DNA of 64,000 bases. It comes from CBDBGD01 sp965205235 (GTDB lineage: Bacteria > Chloroflexota > Dehalococcoidia > Lucifugimonadales > UBA1127). Both the position numbers and the translations under genes were made by a program. The notes below the pieces were generated by a model. It saw only the letters and a program-made list of their open reading frames with translations, was not told the origin of the DNA and did not search any database. Location of the stretch: NCBI GenBank assembly GCA_965205235.1, contig CBDBGD010000006.1, positions 178,342 through 242,341 on the forward strand. Reading direction: 5' to 3'. The number at the start of each line of letters is the position of its first letter. Position 1 is the first letter of the stretch. Below are positions 49,051-57,469 of this stretch, piece after piece.

Positions 49051-49141
49051 GCCTCTGCCGCACCCTCGCCAGTGGGCAGGTCTCCCTGGTATGGGTGCGC
49101 GGCGTGTGTCCAGAACCTGAGGAGGTGGCGAAAGGAGGACC

Positions 49142-50692
49142 ATGGCAACTCGTTCAGCCTTTGCGCATCTCCCCATGGCCAAAGGGGTGCTGGAAAACCC
49201 AAGCCCGGAGGAGCTTCTGCAGCTCACGCGGGCCATGCCCAACGCTCAACGGACCGCCTTTGGCAACTACAACGTCCAGACCCGGGTGGATGCACGAAGC
49301 GCGGGAAGCACCTACGTGGTCTCCGACGACCCGCACAAGTACGAGGGCCAGAAGGTGGTCTCCCGCGCCGAGGCCAAGCGACTGGCGGACATCCAGGACG
49401 CGTACATTCGAGACCAGGAGATGGTCCTGGTCTCCGGGACCATCTGCGCCACGGGCGACCTCATGGCCCCGGCGTGCCTCTACATCGAGCGAAGCAACGC
49501 GAACGTGGCGGGCATGCAGCGCACCCTCTACTTCAACCCCGGCGACTCCGTGGGCGTGCCCGAGTTCTCCATGATCTACACGCCCAACCTTCCGGCGCCG
49601 GGCTACCCCAACGACCGGTGCATCATTGTTGACTTGGAAACGGGCGTCACCCGAATCATGAACTCCGACTACTTCGGCGAATCGAAGAAGGGCGGCCTGC
49701 GCATGTGGAACCACAAGGCCTACAGCGCGGGCGGCCTTGCACTGCACGCCGGATGCAAAGTCATCCCCGCCGGAGACGGCGAGCGCGTCTTTCTCATCGT
49801 CGGCCTCTCCGGCACCGGCAAGACCACGACCACCTTCACCGACCAGAACGGCTCTCTGCCGGTGCAGGACGACTTTGTCGCGCTGCTGCCCGGCGGGCAC
49901 GTGGTGGCGACGGAAGACGGCTGCTTCGCCAAGACCTACCGGCTCAACCCCAAGTACGAGCCGGTAATCTACCGTGCGGTCACGCTGCCCACCTCCTACC
50001 TGGAGAACGTCTCGCAGAACGACGCCGGCGAGGTGGACTTCGCCGACGACCAGTACACGCAGAACGGCCGGGCGGTCTTCGGTCTGAAGGACCTGGGGGC
50101 ATGGAAAGACGTCCGCGACGTGGGCCCCGTGGACGTTCTGCTCATCCTCAACCGGAACGAAAACATCATCCCGGCGGTGGCCCGGCTGACCCGCGAGCAG
50201 GCCGCCGCGTACTTCATGCTGGGCGAGACCCAGGGCACGTCGGCCGGCGGCAAAGACGAGATGGGCAAGTTCCTGCGCGTGCCGGGCACCAACCCCTTCT
50301 TCCCACTGTCCCACGGCCTGCAGGGCAACCGCTTCCTGGAGCTGTGGGAGAGCCACCCCTTCGAGGTCTACCTGATGAACACCGGCCGCGTCGGCGGCCC
50401 CGACGACGACCCCCGAAGCAAGAAGATCGGCGTCCTCCACTCCAGCGCCGTGGTCAGCGGCATTGCCGATGGAACGATCACCTGGAGGCGGGACCCGGAC
50501 TTCGGCTACGAGGTAGCGGAGGGTGTGCCGGGGTTCGACGACGTGGAGCTGCTCCAGCCTCGCAGGCTCTACGAGCGCCAGGGCCGCCACGCCGAGTACG
50601 AGGAGACCGTGCGGCGGCTCAAGCAGGAGCGGGTCCAGGAGCTCTCCGCCTACCCAAGCCTGGCCGAAGACATCGTGAACGCCGTACGGTAG
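49142..50692 (+). CDS. pckA: Phosphoenolpyruvate carboxykinase (ATP)
   Basis: A 516-residue gluconeogenic enzyme making PEP from oxaloacetate with ATP. The kinase P-loop GLSGTGKTTTT is near residues 221-231, followed by the metal-binding VQDDFVALL region and the EDGCFAKTYRLNP segment of ATP-type PEPCKs. A strong AAGGAGG ribosome site precedes the ATG. It has its own promoter and an apparent terminator, so it is probably monocistronic. With pyk in the same window it sets the PEP/pyruvate node. Confidence 0.94.
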   Translation: MATRSAFAHLPMAKGVLENPSPEELLQLTRAMPNAQRTAFGNYNVQTRVDARSAGSTYVVSDDPHKYEGQKVVSRAEAKRLADIQDAYIRDQEMVLVSGTICATGDLMAPACLYIERSNANVAGMQRTLYFNPGDSVGVPEFSMIYTPNLPAPGYPNDRCIIVDLETGVTRIMNSDYFGESKKGGLRMWNHKAYSAGGLALHAGCKVIPAGDGERVFLIVGLSGTGKTTTTFTDQNGSLPVQDDFVALLPGGHVVATEDGCFAKTYRLNPKYEPVIYRAVTLPTSYLENVSQNDAGEVDFADDQYTQNGRAVFGLKDLGAWKDVRDVGPVDVLLILNRNENIIPAVARLTREQAAAYFMLGETQGTSAGGKDEMGKFLRVPGTNPFFPLSHGLQGNRFLELWESHPFEVYLMNTGRVGGPDDDPRSKKIGVLHSSAVVSGIADGTITWRRDPDFGYEVAEGVPGFDDVELLQPRRLYERQGRHAEYEETVRRLKQERVQELSAYPSLAEDIVNAVR

Positions 50693-50711
50693 CCCCGTTC
50701 AGACCTGACAG

Positions 50712-50748
50712 AGGGGAGGAGAGCGGCATGCTCTGCTCCCCTTCCTTT
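50712..50748 (+). terminator. pckA intrinsic terminator
   Basis: A 12-bp stem with one mismatch (50712-50723 with 50731-50742, AGGGGAGGAGAG against CTCTGCTCCCCT) and a 7-base loop, followed by TCCTTT. It lies 20 bases after the pckA stop. The T-run is short but this is the best terminator-like structure in the window. Confidence 0.6.
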
Positions 50749-50763
50749 GCGCGGTCAGCCCTG

Positions 50764-50769
50764 TACAAT
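50764..50769 (+). promoter_or_regulatory. Candidate -10 box of ROK kinase gene
   Basis: TACAAT lies 29 bases before the GTG start of the ROK gene, just after the pckA terminator. No clear -35 is seen. Confidence 0.4.
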
Positions 50770-50798
50770 AGCTCCCATCCGAAGCAGGAGCAGAGCCG

Positions 50799-51773
50799 GT
50801 GGAGGCGAGCAGCCTGTTCGTAGGCGTGGACCTGGGCGGGACAAAGACGCTCGCCGTCCTCGCCGACGCCCACCTCAACGTGATCGGCCAGGAGACGGCT
50901 CCCACTCCTGCCGACAAGCCCCCGGACGAGGTGGTCTCCACCATCGTCGACTTGGCCCAAGGCCTGGTCCGTCAGGCGGGACTTCAGCCCGATCGACTGG
51001 CGGGGTTGGGAATCGCCTTCGCCGGCCTCTACGACGTCCACCGCGACGTGGTCGACACTGCCCCGAACCTGCCCGGCTGGGAGGGCTACCCCCTCCGCAC
51101 AGAGCTAGCAGCGCGGCTGGGCGTCCCGACGGCGCTGGGCAACGACGTGAGCCTCGCAGCCCTAGCCGAACACCGACTCGGCGCGGGCCGCGGCGTCCGG
51201 GACATGCTCTTCGTCGCCGTGGGCACGGGCATCGGTGGGGGCCTAGTGCTGGGCGGACAGCTCTACCAGGGCAAGTCTGGCGTTGCGGGCGAGATCGGGC
51301 ACATGGCGCTGGAGTCGGAGGGCCCGGTGTGCAACTGCGGCCGCACGGGGTGCCTGGAGGCGCTGGCATCGGGGACCGCCCTGCCAAGGCTGGCCCAAAC
51401 ACGCCTGGACGGCGGCCAGACGTCCATCCTTACGCAGCTCTGCGATGGACGCCCGGAGACGATGACAGGCGAGATGGTCTTCGAGGCGGCGCGGCAGGGG
51501 GACCAACTTGCGAGATCGGTGATAGCGGACGCCGCCCGGTCTCTGGGGACGGGCCTAGCCAACCTGCTCAACCTGCTCAACCCGGACATGATCGTCATCG
51601 GCGGCGGCGTGGCGTCCGAGTGGGACAGCTACGTCGTCCCCGCCATCGAGCACATGGAGCGGTCGGCGTTCCCCCACGTCGTCAAGGACGCCTCCGTGGT
51701 GCCGTCGCAGCTCGGAGGACTGTCCTCGGCCCTAGGAGCGGTGGCGCTGGCGCAGGAGGGCAGCGGGGCTTGA
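50799..51773 (+). CDS. ROK-family sugar kinase (glucokinase-like)
   Basis: A 324-residue ATP-dependent sugar kinase. The phosphate loop is GVDLGGTKT (D11), the substrate site has GNDVSLAALAEH and GVAGEIGHM, and the ROK zinc motif is CNCGRTGCLEALAS. No helix-turn-helix precedes it, so it is an enzyme rather than a regulator. Glucokinase is most likely; N-acylmannosamine or fructose kinase is possible. The start is GTG. It probably supplies sugar phosphate to the nucleotidyltransferase encoded next. Confidence 0.92.
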   Translation: MEASSLFVGVDLGGTKTLAVLADAHLNVIGQETAPTPADKPPDEVVSTIVDLAQGLVRQAGLQPDRLAGLGIAFAGLYDVHRDVVDTAPNLPGWEGYPLRTELAARLGVPTALGNDVSLAALAEHRLGAGRGVRDMLFVAVGTGIGGGLVLGGQLYQGKSGVAGEIGHMALESEGPVCNCGRTGCLEALASGTALPRLAQTRLDGGQTSILTQLCDGRPETMTGEMVFEAARQGDQLARSVIADAARSLGTGLANLLNLLNPDMIVIGGGVASEWDSYVVPAIEHMERSAFPHVVKDASVVPSQLGGLSSALGAVALAQEGSGA

Positions 51774-51813
51774 GAGCGACCCCAGAGTCGTGCCTTGAAC
51801 GACTGTTCCGCCG

Positions 51814-51843
51814 TTGAGCAGGCCACGGTCTTCGTACTATACT
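51814..51843 (+). promoter_or_regulatory. Promoter of NDP-sugar pyrophosphorylase gene
   Basis: TTGAGC (51814-51819), an 18-base spacer and TATACT (51838-51843). Transcription would start near 51850, 25 bases ahead of the TTG start codon. Confidence 0.5.
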
Positions 51844-51874
51844 CGACTCCTTGGTACAACCTGGGGGTGACGCG

Positions 51875-52966
51875 TTGCAAGCTGTGGTCCTGGCCGGTGG
51901 CCTGGGGACTCGTCTCCACCCCCTGACGGCAACCACCCCCAAACCCATGCTGCCCCTGCTGGACCGCCCCTTCCTGGAACGCCTCCTCCGCCGCCTGCAC
52001 GGACGCGGCGTCACCCACGCGCTCCTGACCCTCCACCACCACCCGGAGCATATCCGAGGGCATTTCGGCGACGGCGCATCCCTGGGACTCGCCATGGATT
52101 ACCTTGTCGAGGAGCAGCCGCTGGGCACGGCAGGAGGCGTGAAGGCCCTGGAAGGTCACCTGACGGGTACCTTCGTGGTGTGCAACGGGGACATCTTCAC
52201 GGACCTGGACCTCCCCGCAGCTCTCGACTTCCACCGCCGCAAGGGCGCCGCTGCCACCATCGTGCTCACGTACGCGGACGACCCCACGGCCTTCGGGATG
52301 GTCGAGACGGACGGCGCGGGGCGGGTCCTTCGCTTCGTCGAAAAGCCCGCGCCGGAGCGGGTCACGACCAACTGGGTGAACGCCGGGACCTACATCCTGG
52401 AGCCCGAGGTGCTCCGGTACGTTCCCGCGGGGGAGCCCTTCATGTTCGAGGGTGGACTCTTCCCCCGGCTGCTGGAGGAGGGCGAGGCCGTGTTCGCCTT
52501 CCCGTCCGACGCCTACTGGACCGACATGGGCACGCCTGCGGCCTACCTGCGCCTCCACGCCGACCTGCTGCGGGGGGCCGCTGGGGGAGACCTTCTCGGC
52601 GACCCTGTGCGCCCCGGCCTCTGGGCCGACCCATCCTGCCGCATCGCGGAGTCGGCGGTGCTGGAGCCGCCGATGCTCCTCGGCGCGGGGTGCGAGGTAG
52701 CCGCCGACACCCACCTCCGAGGGCCGGTGGCCCTGGGCGAGGGGTGTATCGTCGACGCAGGCGCTGCCGCAAGCAACGCGGTGGTGGGGCGGCACAGCCG
52801 CATCGGCCGCGGCGCCGTGGTGGAGGGCTGCATCTTCGGGGAGGGGGTCGTCCTGGGCGCGGGGGCTCGGGTCGGGCCGGGGTGCATGCTCGGCGATGGA
52901 GCACGGGTCTCGGCGGGCGTGGCCCTGCCGAACGGTGCAACGCTGCTGCCAGGCGCAACGGCGTGA
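51875..52966 (+). CDS. NDP-sugar pyrophosphorylase (mannose-1-P guanylyltransferase-like)
   Basis: A 363-residue nucleotidyltransferase. The nucleotide loop is LAGGLGTRLHPLT with PKPMLPLLDRP; VCNGDIFTDLD, RFVEKPAPE and NAGTYILEPE are the sugar-site segments. Residues about 250-360 are left-handed beta-helix hexapeptide repeats. It would activate a sugar-1-phosphate for cell-surface or compatible-solute synthesis. I chose the TTG at 51875, with GGGGGTGA 4 bases upstream; an in-frame TTG at 51851 adds 8 residues. Confidence 0.9.
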   Translation: MQAVVLAGGLGTRLHPLTATTPKPMLPLLDRPFLERLLRRLHGRGVTHALLTLHHHPEHIRGHFGDGASLGLAMDYLVEEQPLGTAGGVKALEGHLTGTFVVCNGDIFTDLDLPAALDFHRRKGAAATIVLTYADDPTAFGMVETDGAGRVLRFVEKPAPERVTTNWVNAGTYILEPEVLRYVPAGEPFMFEGGLFPRLLEEGEAVFAFPSDAYWTDMGTPAAYLRLHADLLRGAAGGDLLGDPVRPGLWADPSCRIAESAVLEPPMLLGAGCEVAADTHLRGPVALGEGCIVDAGAAASNAVVGRHSRIGRGAVVEGCIFGEGVVLGAGARVGPGCMLGDGARVSAGVALPNGATLLPGATA

Positions 52967-52988
52967 CCCCCCGACGTCCTGCGCCCGG

Positions 52989-54320
52989 ATGCGAGGCCCC
53001 ATCGTGTTGACCCGCGACGGCATCGGAGGGCGGGTGGGGCGCGTCTACTTCGGCTGGTGGATCGTGATCGCCGGCATCATCTTCCAGGGTCTGAGCGGCC
53101 TGCTGTTCATGCACAGCGCCGGGGCCTACTTTGTCCTTCTACGCGACCAGTTCCAGTGGAGCGGAACCGTCCTGTCGGGCGCGTTCGCCATGTCCCGCAT
53201 CGAGAGCGGAATCCTGGGGCCCCTCCAGGGCTGGCTCTTGGACAAGGTGGGCCCCAGGGCCGTGGCCCGCATCGGCATCCTGTTCTTCGCCCTGGGATTC
53301 GTGTTTATGAGCCGGATGGACTCCGTGCTCGAGTTCTACGGTTCCTTCGCGCTGATGGCCCTGGGATCGGGGCTTGCGGGCTTCCTCACCCTGACCACCA
53401 CCATCGTCAACTGGTTCGAGCGGCGGCGCGCCCTGGCGGTCGGACTCGCCACCGCGGGCATGGGCCTGGGCGGCCTTGCCGCGCCGGTGATCGCCTGGGC
53501 CCTGACGACCTTCGGGTGGCGAGACGTTGCGCTCTTCTCCGGCGTGGCCATCGCACTGGTGGGCCTACCCCTGACGCAGCTCTACCGCCGCACGCCTGAG
53601 GAGTACGGCTATCAGCCCGACGGCGGAGCCCCGCGCTCGCCGCGAGTGCCGCCGCAGACCGTAGCCCGGCGCCTCTGGAGCACGGACGAGCGGGCCTTCA
53701 CCGCGCGGGAGGCGATGAGGACACCGGCGTTCTGGCTCATCTCCCTGGGCCACGCCTCGTCCTTGCTGGTTGTGTCGGCGATGATGGTGCACCTGATCCC
53801 CCACCTGGTGCAGAGCCTGGACTTCTCCGTGGAGGAGGCAGCGGGCGTGGTGGCGGTGCTCAACGTGATGATGATCATCTGCCAGGTGATGGGGGGCTAC
53901 GTGGGGGACCGGTTCAACAAGCTGAGAGTTGCGTCCGTCTGCATGCTGCTGCACAGCGTGGCGCTGCTCATCCTGGCCAACGCCACGGGCCCGGTCATGG
54001 CCTACCTTGCCGCCGGGATCCACGGCATGGCGTGGGGGCTGCGGGGGCCGCAGATGACCGCCGTCCGCGCCGAGTTCTTCGGCCGCGCGGCCTTCGGCAC
54101 CATCATGGGCTTCTCCAACCTCATCATCATGATGGGGATGGTGCTGGGCCCCCTGATCGCGGGCGTGCTGGAGGACAGCCGCGGCGACTACAAGTTCGCC
54201 TTCATGCTCCTGGCGACGATGACGGCGCTGGGGTCCGGCTTCTTCGCCTTCACCCGGCGCCCGGCAGTCCCGCGACGTCGCGCCGACGTAGACGCGGAGA
54301 GCGCCTCGCAGCGGCCCTAG
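52989..54320 (+). CDS. MFS transporter
   Basis: About 443 residues with twelve hydrophobic segments. The first helix is YFGWWIVIAGIIFQGL. The loop between helices 2 and 3 is GWLLDKVGPRAVAR, a standard MFS signature, and NWFERRRALAVGLATAGMG follows. The layout resembles monocarboxylate or oxalate/formate-type exchangers. The central cytoplasmic loop is long (about 50 residues). The start is uncertain: ATG at 52989, or GTG at 53004 with GAGG upstream. The stop shares CTAG with the convergent M28-like gene. Confidence 0.9.
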   Translation: MRGPIVLTRDGIGGRVGRVYFGWWIVIAGIIFQGLSGLLFMHSAGAYFVLLRDQFQWSGTVLSGAFAMSRIESGILGPLQGWLLDKVGPRAVARIGILFFALGFVFMSRMDSVLEFYGSFALMALGSGLAGFLTLTTTIVNWFERRRALAVGLATAGMGLGGLAAPVIAWALTTFGWRDVALFSGVAIALVGLPLTQLYRRTPEEYGYQPDGGAPRSPRVPPQTVARRLWSTDERAFTAREAMRTPAFWLISLGHASSLLVVSAMMVHLIPHLVQSLDFSVEEAAGVVAVLNVMMIICQVMGGYVGDRFNKLRVASVCMLLHSVALLILANATGPVMAYLAAGIHGMAWGLRGPQMTAVRAEFFGRAAFGTIMGFSNLIIMMGMVLGPLIAGVLEDSRGDYKFAFMLLATMTALGSGFFAFTRRPAVPRRRADVDAESASQRP

Positions 54321-56281
54321 CCCAGGGCCACGAAGCCCTCGGCCTCCAGGCCCTGGAACAGCCGCAGGATGTGCCGCGGCTCCAGGTCGAAGTTGAACTC
54401 CGCGCCGATGGCCTCCGCGATGTCGTTGACGCTGCGGCGCCCGTCGGTGAAGTTCCACACCTCGTCGCCGATGATGCGCAGCGAGTCGAACTTCATCCTG
54501 GCGTCGCGAGCGTGCATCTCCTCGGACATCGCGACAAGCGTCGGGTAGTCCGTGCCCGCCAGTCCCGGAGCGTCCCGCTCCACCAGCCGCCGGGGCACCA
54601 CCGTGCCGGGGCTGTACTCCTCCTGGGCCTCCCCTTCCGGAAGCCAGCTCAGCACCTGGTCGAGTCGCTCCTGGACCTCCTGCTGGACCTGGGCGCTGGT
54701 GGCCTCCAGCTCCGGGTGTTGCTGCCGCTCGTCGGCGGAGGTGAGGTTGAGGGCGGAGGCGACCGCCGCCTGGTCCCGAGCGCCGAGCACCTGGAGTCGG
54801 CGGCGCACGCGTCCCGCGCCCGCGCTCTCCCGGCCCTCCAGCGCGATGCGGCTCAGGCGGAGCTGGCTGCGGATGCCCACCTCCCGCATGATGGCCTGGG
54901 CGTCCGCCGGGCCCGCGCCGGCCAGCTCCAGGGCCGCCAGCGCGTTCACCACGCCGCATCGCTTGAACACCATGGGGTCAAGGTTGTCAGGCGTAAGGTA
55001 GTCCGTGTGGAAGTAGAGGTCCGGCCAGGACATGAACAGCGGCGCGGGGATGCCGAAGGCGGGGTAGTACTTGTTGTCGCTCCAGGGGGTGTAGGGGAGG
55101 TCGGTGAGGTTCACCAGCGGCACGAGGTCGTCGGTGGCGAACACCCACCGCGTGTCCCGCGGTGTCGACTCGATGAGGCCGACGAAGTAGTCGTTGACGA
55201 AGGTGGGCACCGAGTCCGGCGAGTGGTAGTAGAGCAGCGAGGACATCAGCTTGCGCTGGTCGTGGCCGACACTGTCGAGCGCGACCGCGACGATGGTACG
55301 GTCAGCGTCTTCTCGGTGGTGGTGGACGTAGTGCTTGGTGCCATGGCCCTCCACGTTGATCATGAACCGGATGCTGCGACGGGGCCGGGGCACCTTCCCC
55401 TCCGCGATGAGCTCGGCGATGACCCGGCCGATCTCCACCTGCAGCGCCGGGCCCGCGGCGCAGTTCGCGCCGGGCTTGGTGCCCGCCGTGGAGTGCGAGA
55501 CGAACAGCACGGACTCCTCCGCCCGGTCCGTGCCCGTGATCTCGGCGAAGAGGTTCTGGGCCTCCCCGGCGAAGGTCTTTGCGTCGATGCGCGCCCAGAC
55601 GACCGCGCGGCCCTCACGGGCCAGGGCCGCCAGGGTCTCGGCGGCGTGGTAGTTCACCGCAAAGGCCCACGCGCTGGGCCGGTTCGACGGCATGCGCAGA
55701 AGCTGGACGGGGTCCGGCAGCGACTCACGAGTGCGGAAGGGCGCCGTCCAGTACAGCAAGGTGTCGGTGATGATGCCGGCGGCGCCGCGCTCCATCGCCT
55801 GGTTGGCCGCGTAGGCGAACCCGTTGGGCCGCACCGAGCTTCGAATGAGCGCCGCCTTGCCGCGCAGGTCGCACCCCTCGAAGTCCGCGGGGCTCTCGCC
55901 CGTGCCCACGTCGACCACCTCGATCACGACGCCCTCCGGAGGCGTGGCGGGGGTCCACCACGGAAGGCAGGAGGGAGCGTCCTCGTAGGAGGTCAGTAGC
56001 TTGCCCGCGGGCGAGTCGACCCGCAGTTCGGCGCTGATGGGCTCCCAGGCCAGGGGCATGCTCTGGCTGAGCATCTTTGTCTCGCCGTCCAGCGGGTAGC
56101 GCTCAACCCAGACGCGGTCCAGCCCGCTGCCCCGGAAGCGCTCGGCGACGTAGTCCGTCGCCCGATGGTAGCCCGACGCGCCGGGGGAGCGGTAGTAGCG
56201 GGTGATCTCCGTGGCGGTCTCCAGGGCGCGGTCGCCCGAGAGCTCGTCTGCCAGCATACCTGCAAGTGTTCGACGTTCCAT
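54317..56281 (-). CDS. M28-like aminopeptidase-fold protein with PqqD-like tail
   Basis: A 654-residue protein. It has an N-terminal helical lead, a PA-like insert (GCDLRGKAALIRSS to AAGIITDTLL), then an M28-type core: LFVSHSTAGTKPGANCAAGPALQVE, MINVEGHGTKHYVHHH, LDSVGHD and FHTDYLTPDNLDP. In typical M28 enzymes the first metal motif is HxD and the bridging one GADDN; here they read HST and GANC, so metal binding is altered. The last 75 or so residues (DEVWNFTDGRRSVNDIAEAI) look like a PqqD-type peptide-binding domain. The start is 5 bases after the phosphotriesterase-family gene. Confidence 0.8.
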   Translation of the reverse strand: MERRTLAGMLADELSGDRALETATEITRYYRSPGASGYHRATDYVAERFRGSGLDRVWVERYPLDGETKMLSQSMPLAWEPISAELRVDSPAGKLLTSYEDAPSCLPWWTPATPPEGVVIEVVDVGTGESPADFEGCDLRGKAALIRSSVRPNGFAYAANQAMERGAAGIITDTLLYWTAPFRTRESLPDPVQLLRMPSNRPSAWAFAVNYHAAETLAALAREGRAVVWARIDAKTFAGEAQNLFAEITGTDRAEESVLFVSHSTAGTKPGANCAAGPALQVEIGRVIAELIAEGKVPRPRRSIRFMINVEGHGTKHYVHHHREDADRTIVAVALDSVGHDQRKLMSSLLYYHSPDSVPTFVNDYFVGLIESTPRDTRWVFATDDLVPLVNLTDLPYTPWSDNKYYPAFGIPAPLFMSWPDLYFHTDYLTPDNLDPMVFKRCGVVNALAALELAGAGPADAQAIMREVGIRSQLRLSRIALEGRESAGAGRVRRRLQVLGARDQAAVASALNLTSADERQQHPELEATSAQVQQEVQERLDQVLSWLPEGEAQEEYSPGTVVPRRLVERDAPGLAGTDYPTLVAMSEEMHARDARMKFDSLRIIGDEVWNFTDGRRSVNDIAEAIGAEFNFDLEPRHILRLFQGLEAEGFVALG

Positions 56282-56286
56282 GGCGT

Positions 56287-57411
56287 TTACCTCGGCTCTG
56301 CGAATGTGAGGATGCGCTGGGGGTTCTCCACCACCAGCGTGTGAATCTGCTCCTCCGTGACCCCCTGTGCCCGGAGGAAGGGGATGAACTTCTCCAGGAT
56401 GAACGTGTAGCCCGTCCCACCGTAGGTCTTGAGGTCGATCTTGGTGTAGACGTCCTGCGAGAGGAGGATGCGGTCCCCGTAGCCCGCCTCGATGAGCTTG
56501 GGCACGGCCTCGCCCACCAGGATGGTGGTCGCTCCCTGGGGCTTGGTGGGGCCGGGGCCGCGCACCGACGGGAGGCGGGAGATGGGAGCGCCCACGCGCC
56601 CCAGCAGGTCGAACTGGACGTAGCAGCCAAGCTCCAGCTGCTCGATGAGGAAGGGGATGTCGTCGGCGTAGCCGTCGCTGTGGCCGAAGATGACGCGGTC
56701 CATGTCCACGCCCTCTTCCCCGAGCATCGCCGCCACCTGCAGGCGCTCGCGGTCCGTGCCGCCGTAGTGCAGCGAGATGCCCGCGCCGGTGGCGAGGCTG
56801 GCCCACGCCGACGCCTTGAGGCTCTTGACCTCGTTGTCGGTCAGGGGGCCGCCGTTGATGCCCACCTCGCCGATGATGCCTGACCGCACGCCGGTCTCGC
56901 CGACGCCCACGGTGACGTCGCGGATGATCTCGTCGGCGAGGTCCTCGGCGGTGCGCTCGTCCATGTCGGGCGGGTGTGAGCCCTTGGCGTACCAGCCCGA
57001 CCCCATGACGATGTTGACGCCGGTGACCGTCGACACGTGGCGCAGGGCGACCGGGTCTCGGCCGATGCCGATGTTCGTCACGTCGACGATGGCGCCACCA
57101 CCCCACGCCTTGAAGTCGAACAGCTCCTTCACGGCCACGTCGACGTCCGCCAGCAGCCAGTTGTCCTTGTTGAGGACGCCGTTCTCCCGCACTAGGTGCA
57201 CGTTCTCCAGGGTGAGCTTCTGGTCCCAGAAGGCCACCTCCGTTGCGGGCGTGTTGTACGCGGGGCCGGCGGTCAGCCCGCGGGTGAAGTCGATGAAGAT
57301 GTGCTCGTGCATGACGGTCATGCCCAGGGCCGCGGGGTCGACGGGCCCGGTGACGGTCATAGCCCTGCCGGTCATGCCCTGGAGCGCGGGGCCTCGCGGC
57401 GATGTGCTCAT
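56287..57411 (-). CDS. Phosphotriesterase-family metal hydrolase
   Basis: A 374-residue TIM-barrel hydrolase. TVMHEHIFIDF gives the first two metal His residues, GIIGEVGIN the bridging acidic residue where classical phosphotriesterases use a carboxylated Lys, ISLHYGG and VIFGHSDGY two more His, and LLSQDVYTK the final Asp. All ligand positions are filled, so it should be active; lactones are more likely substrates than organophosphates in this branch. I chose the ATG at 57411 because AGGAGG lies 8 bases upstream; the longer start at 57438 lacks a ribosome site. Confidence 0.88.
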   Translation of the reverse strand: MSTSPRGPALQGMTGRAMTVTGPVDPAALGMTVMHEHIFIDFTRGLTAGPAYNTPATEVAFWDQKLTLENVHLVRENGVLNKDNWLLADVDVAVKELFDFKAWGGGAIVDVTNIGIGRDPVALRHVSTVTGVNIVMGSGWYAKGSHPPDMDERTAEDLADEIIRDVTVGVGETGVRSGIIGEVGINGGPLTDNEVKSLKASAWASLATGAGISLHYGGTDRERLQVAAMLGEEGVDMDRVIFGHSDGYADDIPFLIEQLELGCYVQFDLLGRVGAPISRLPSVRGPGPTKPQGATTILVGEAVPKLIEAGYGDRILLSQDVYTKIDLKTYGGTGYTFILEKFIPFLRAQGVTEEQIHTLVVENPQRILTFAEPR

Positions 57412-57469
57412 AGGCGGCGCCTCCTGTTGCGGCCCCATGTTATCGGAAGGAAGGCGGTGTGCAAAGCGG

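Noticed and set aside
49020..49141. Possible riboswitch or attenuator in the pckA leader
   Set aside because: The leader of about 85 bases shows no strong nested stems or terminator-antiterminator pair that I can support.
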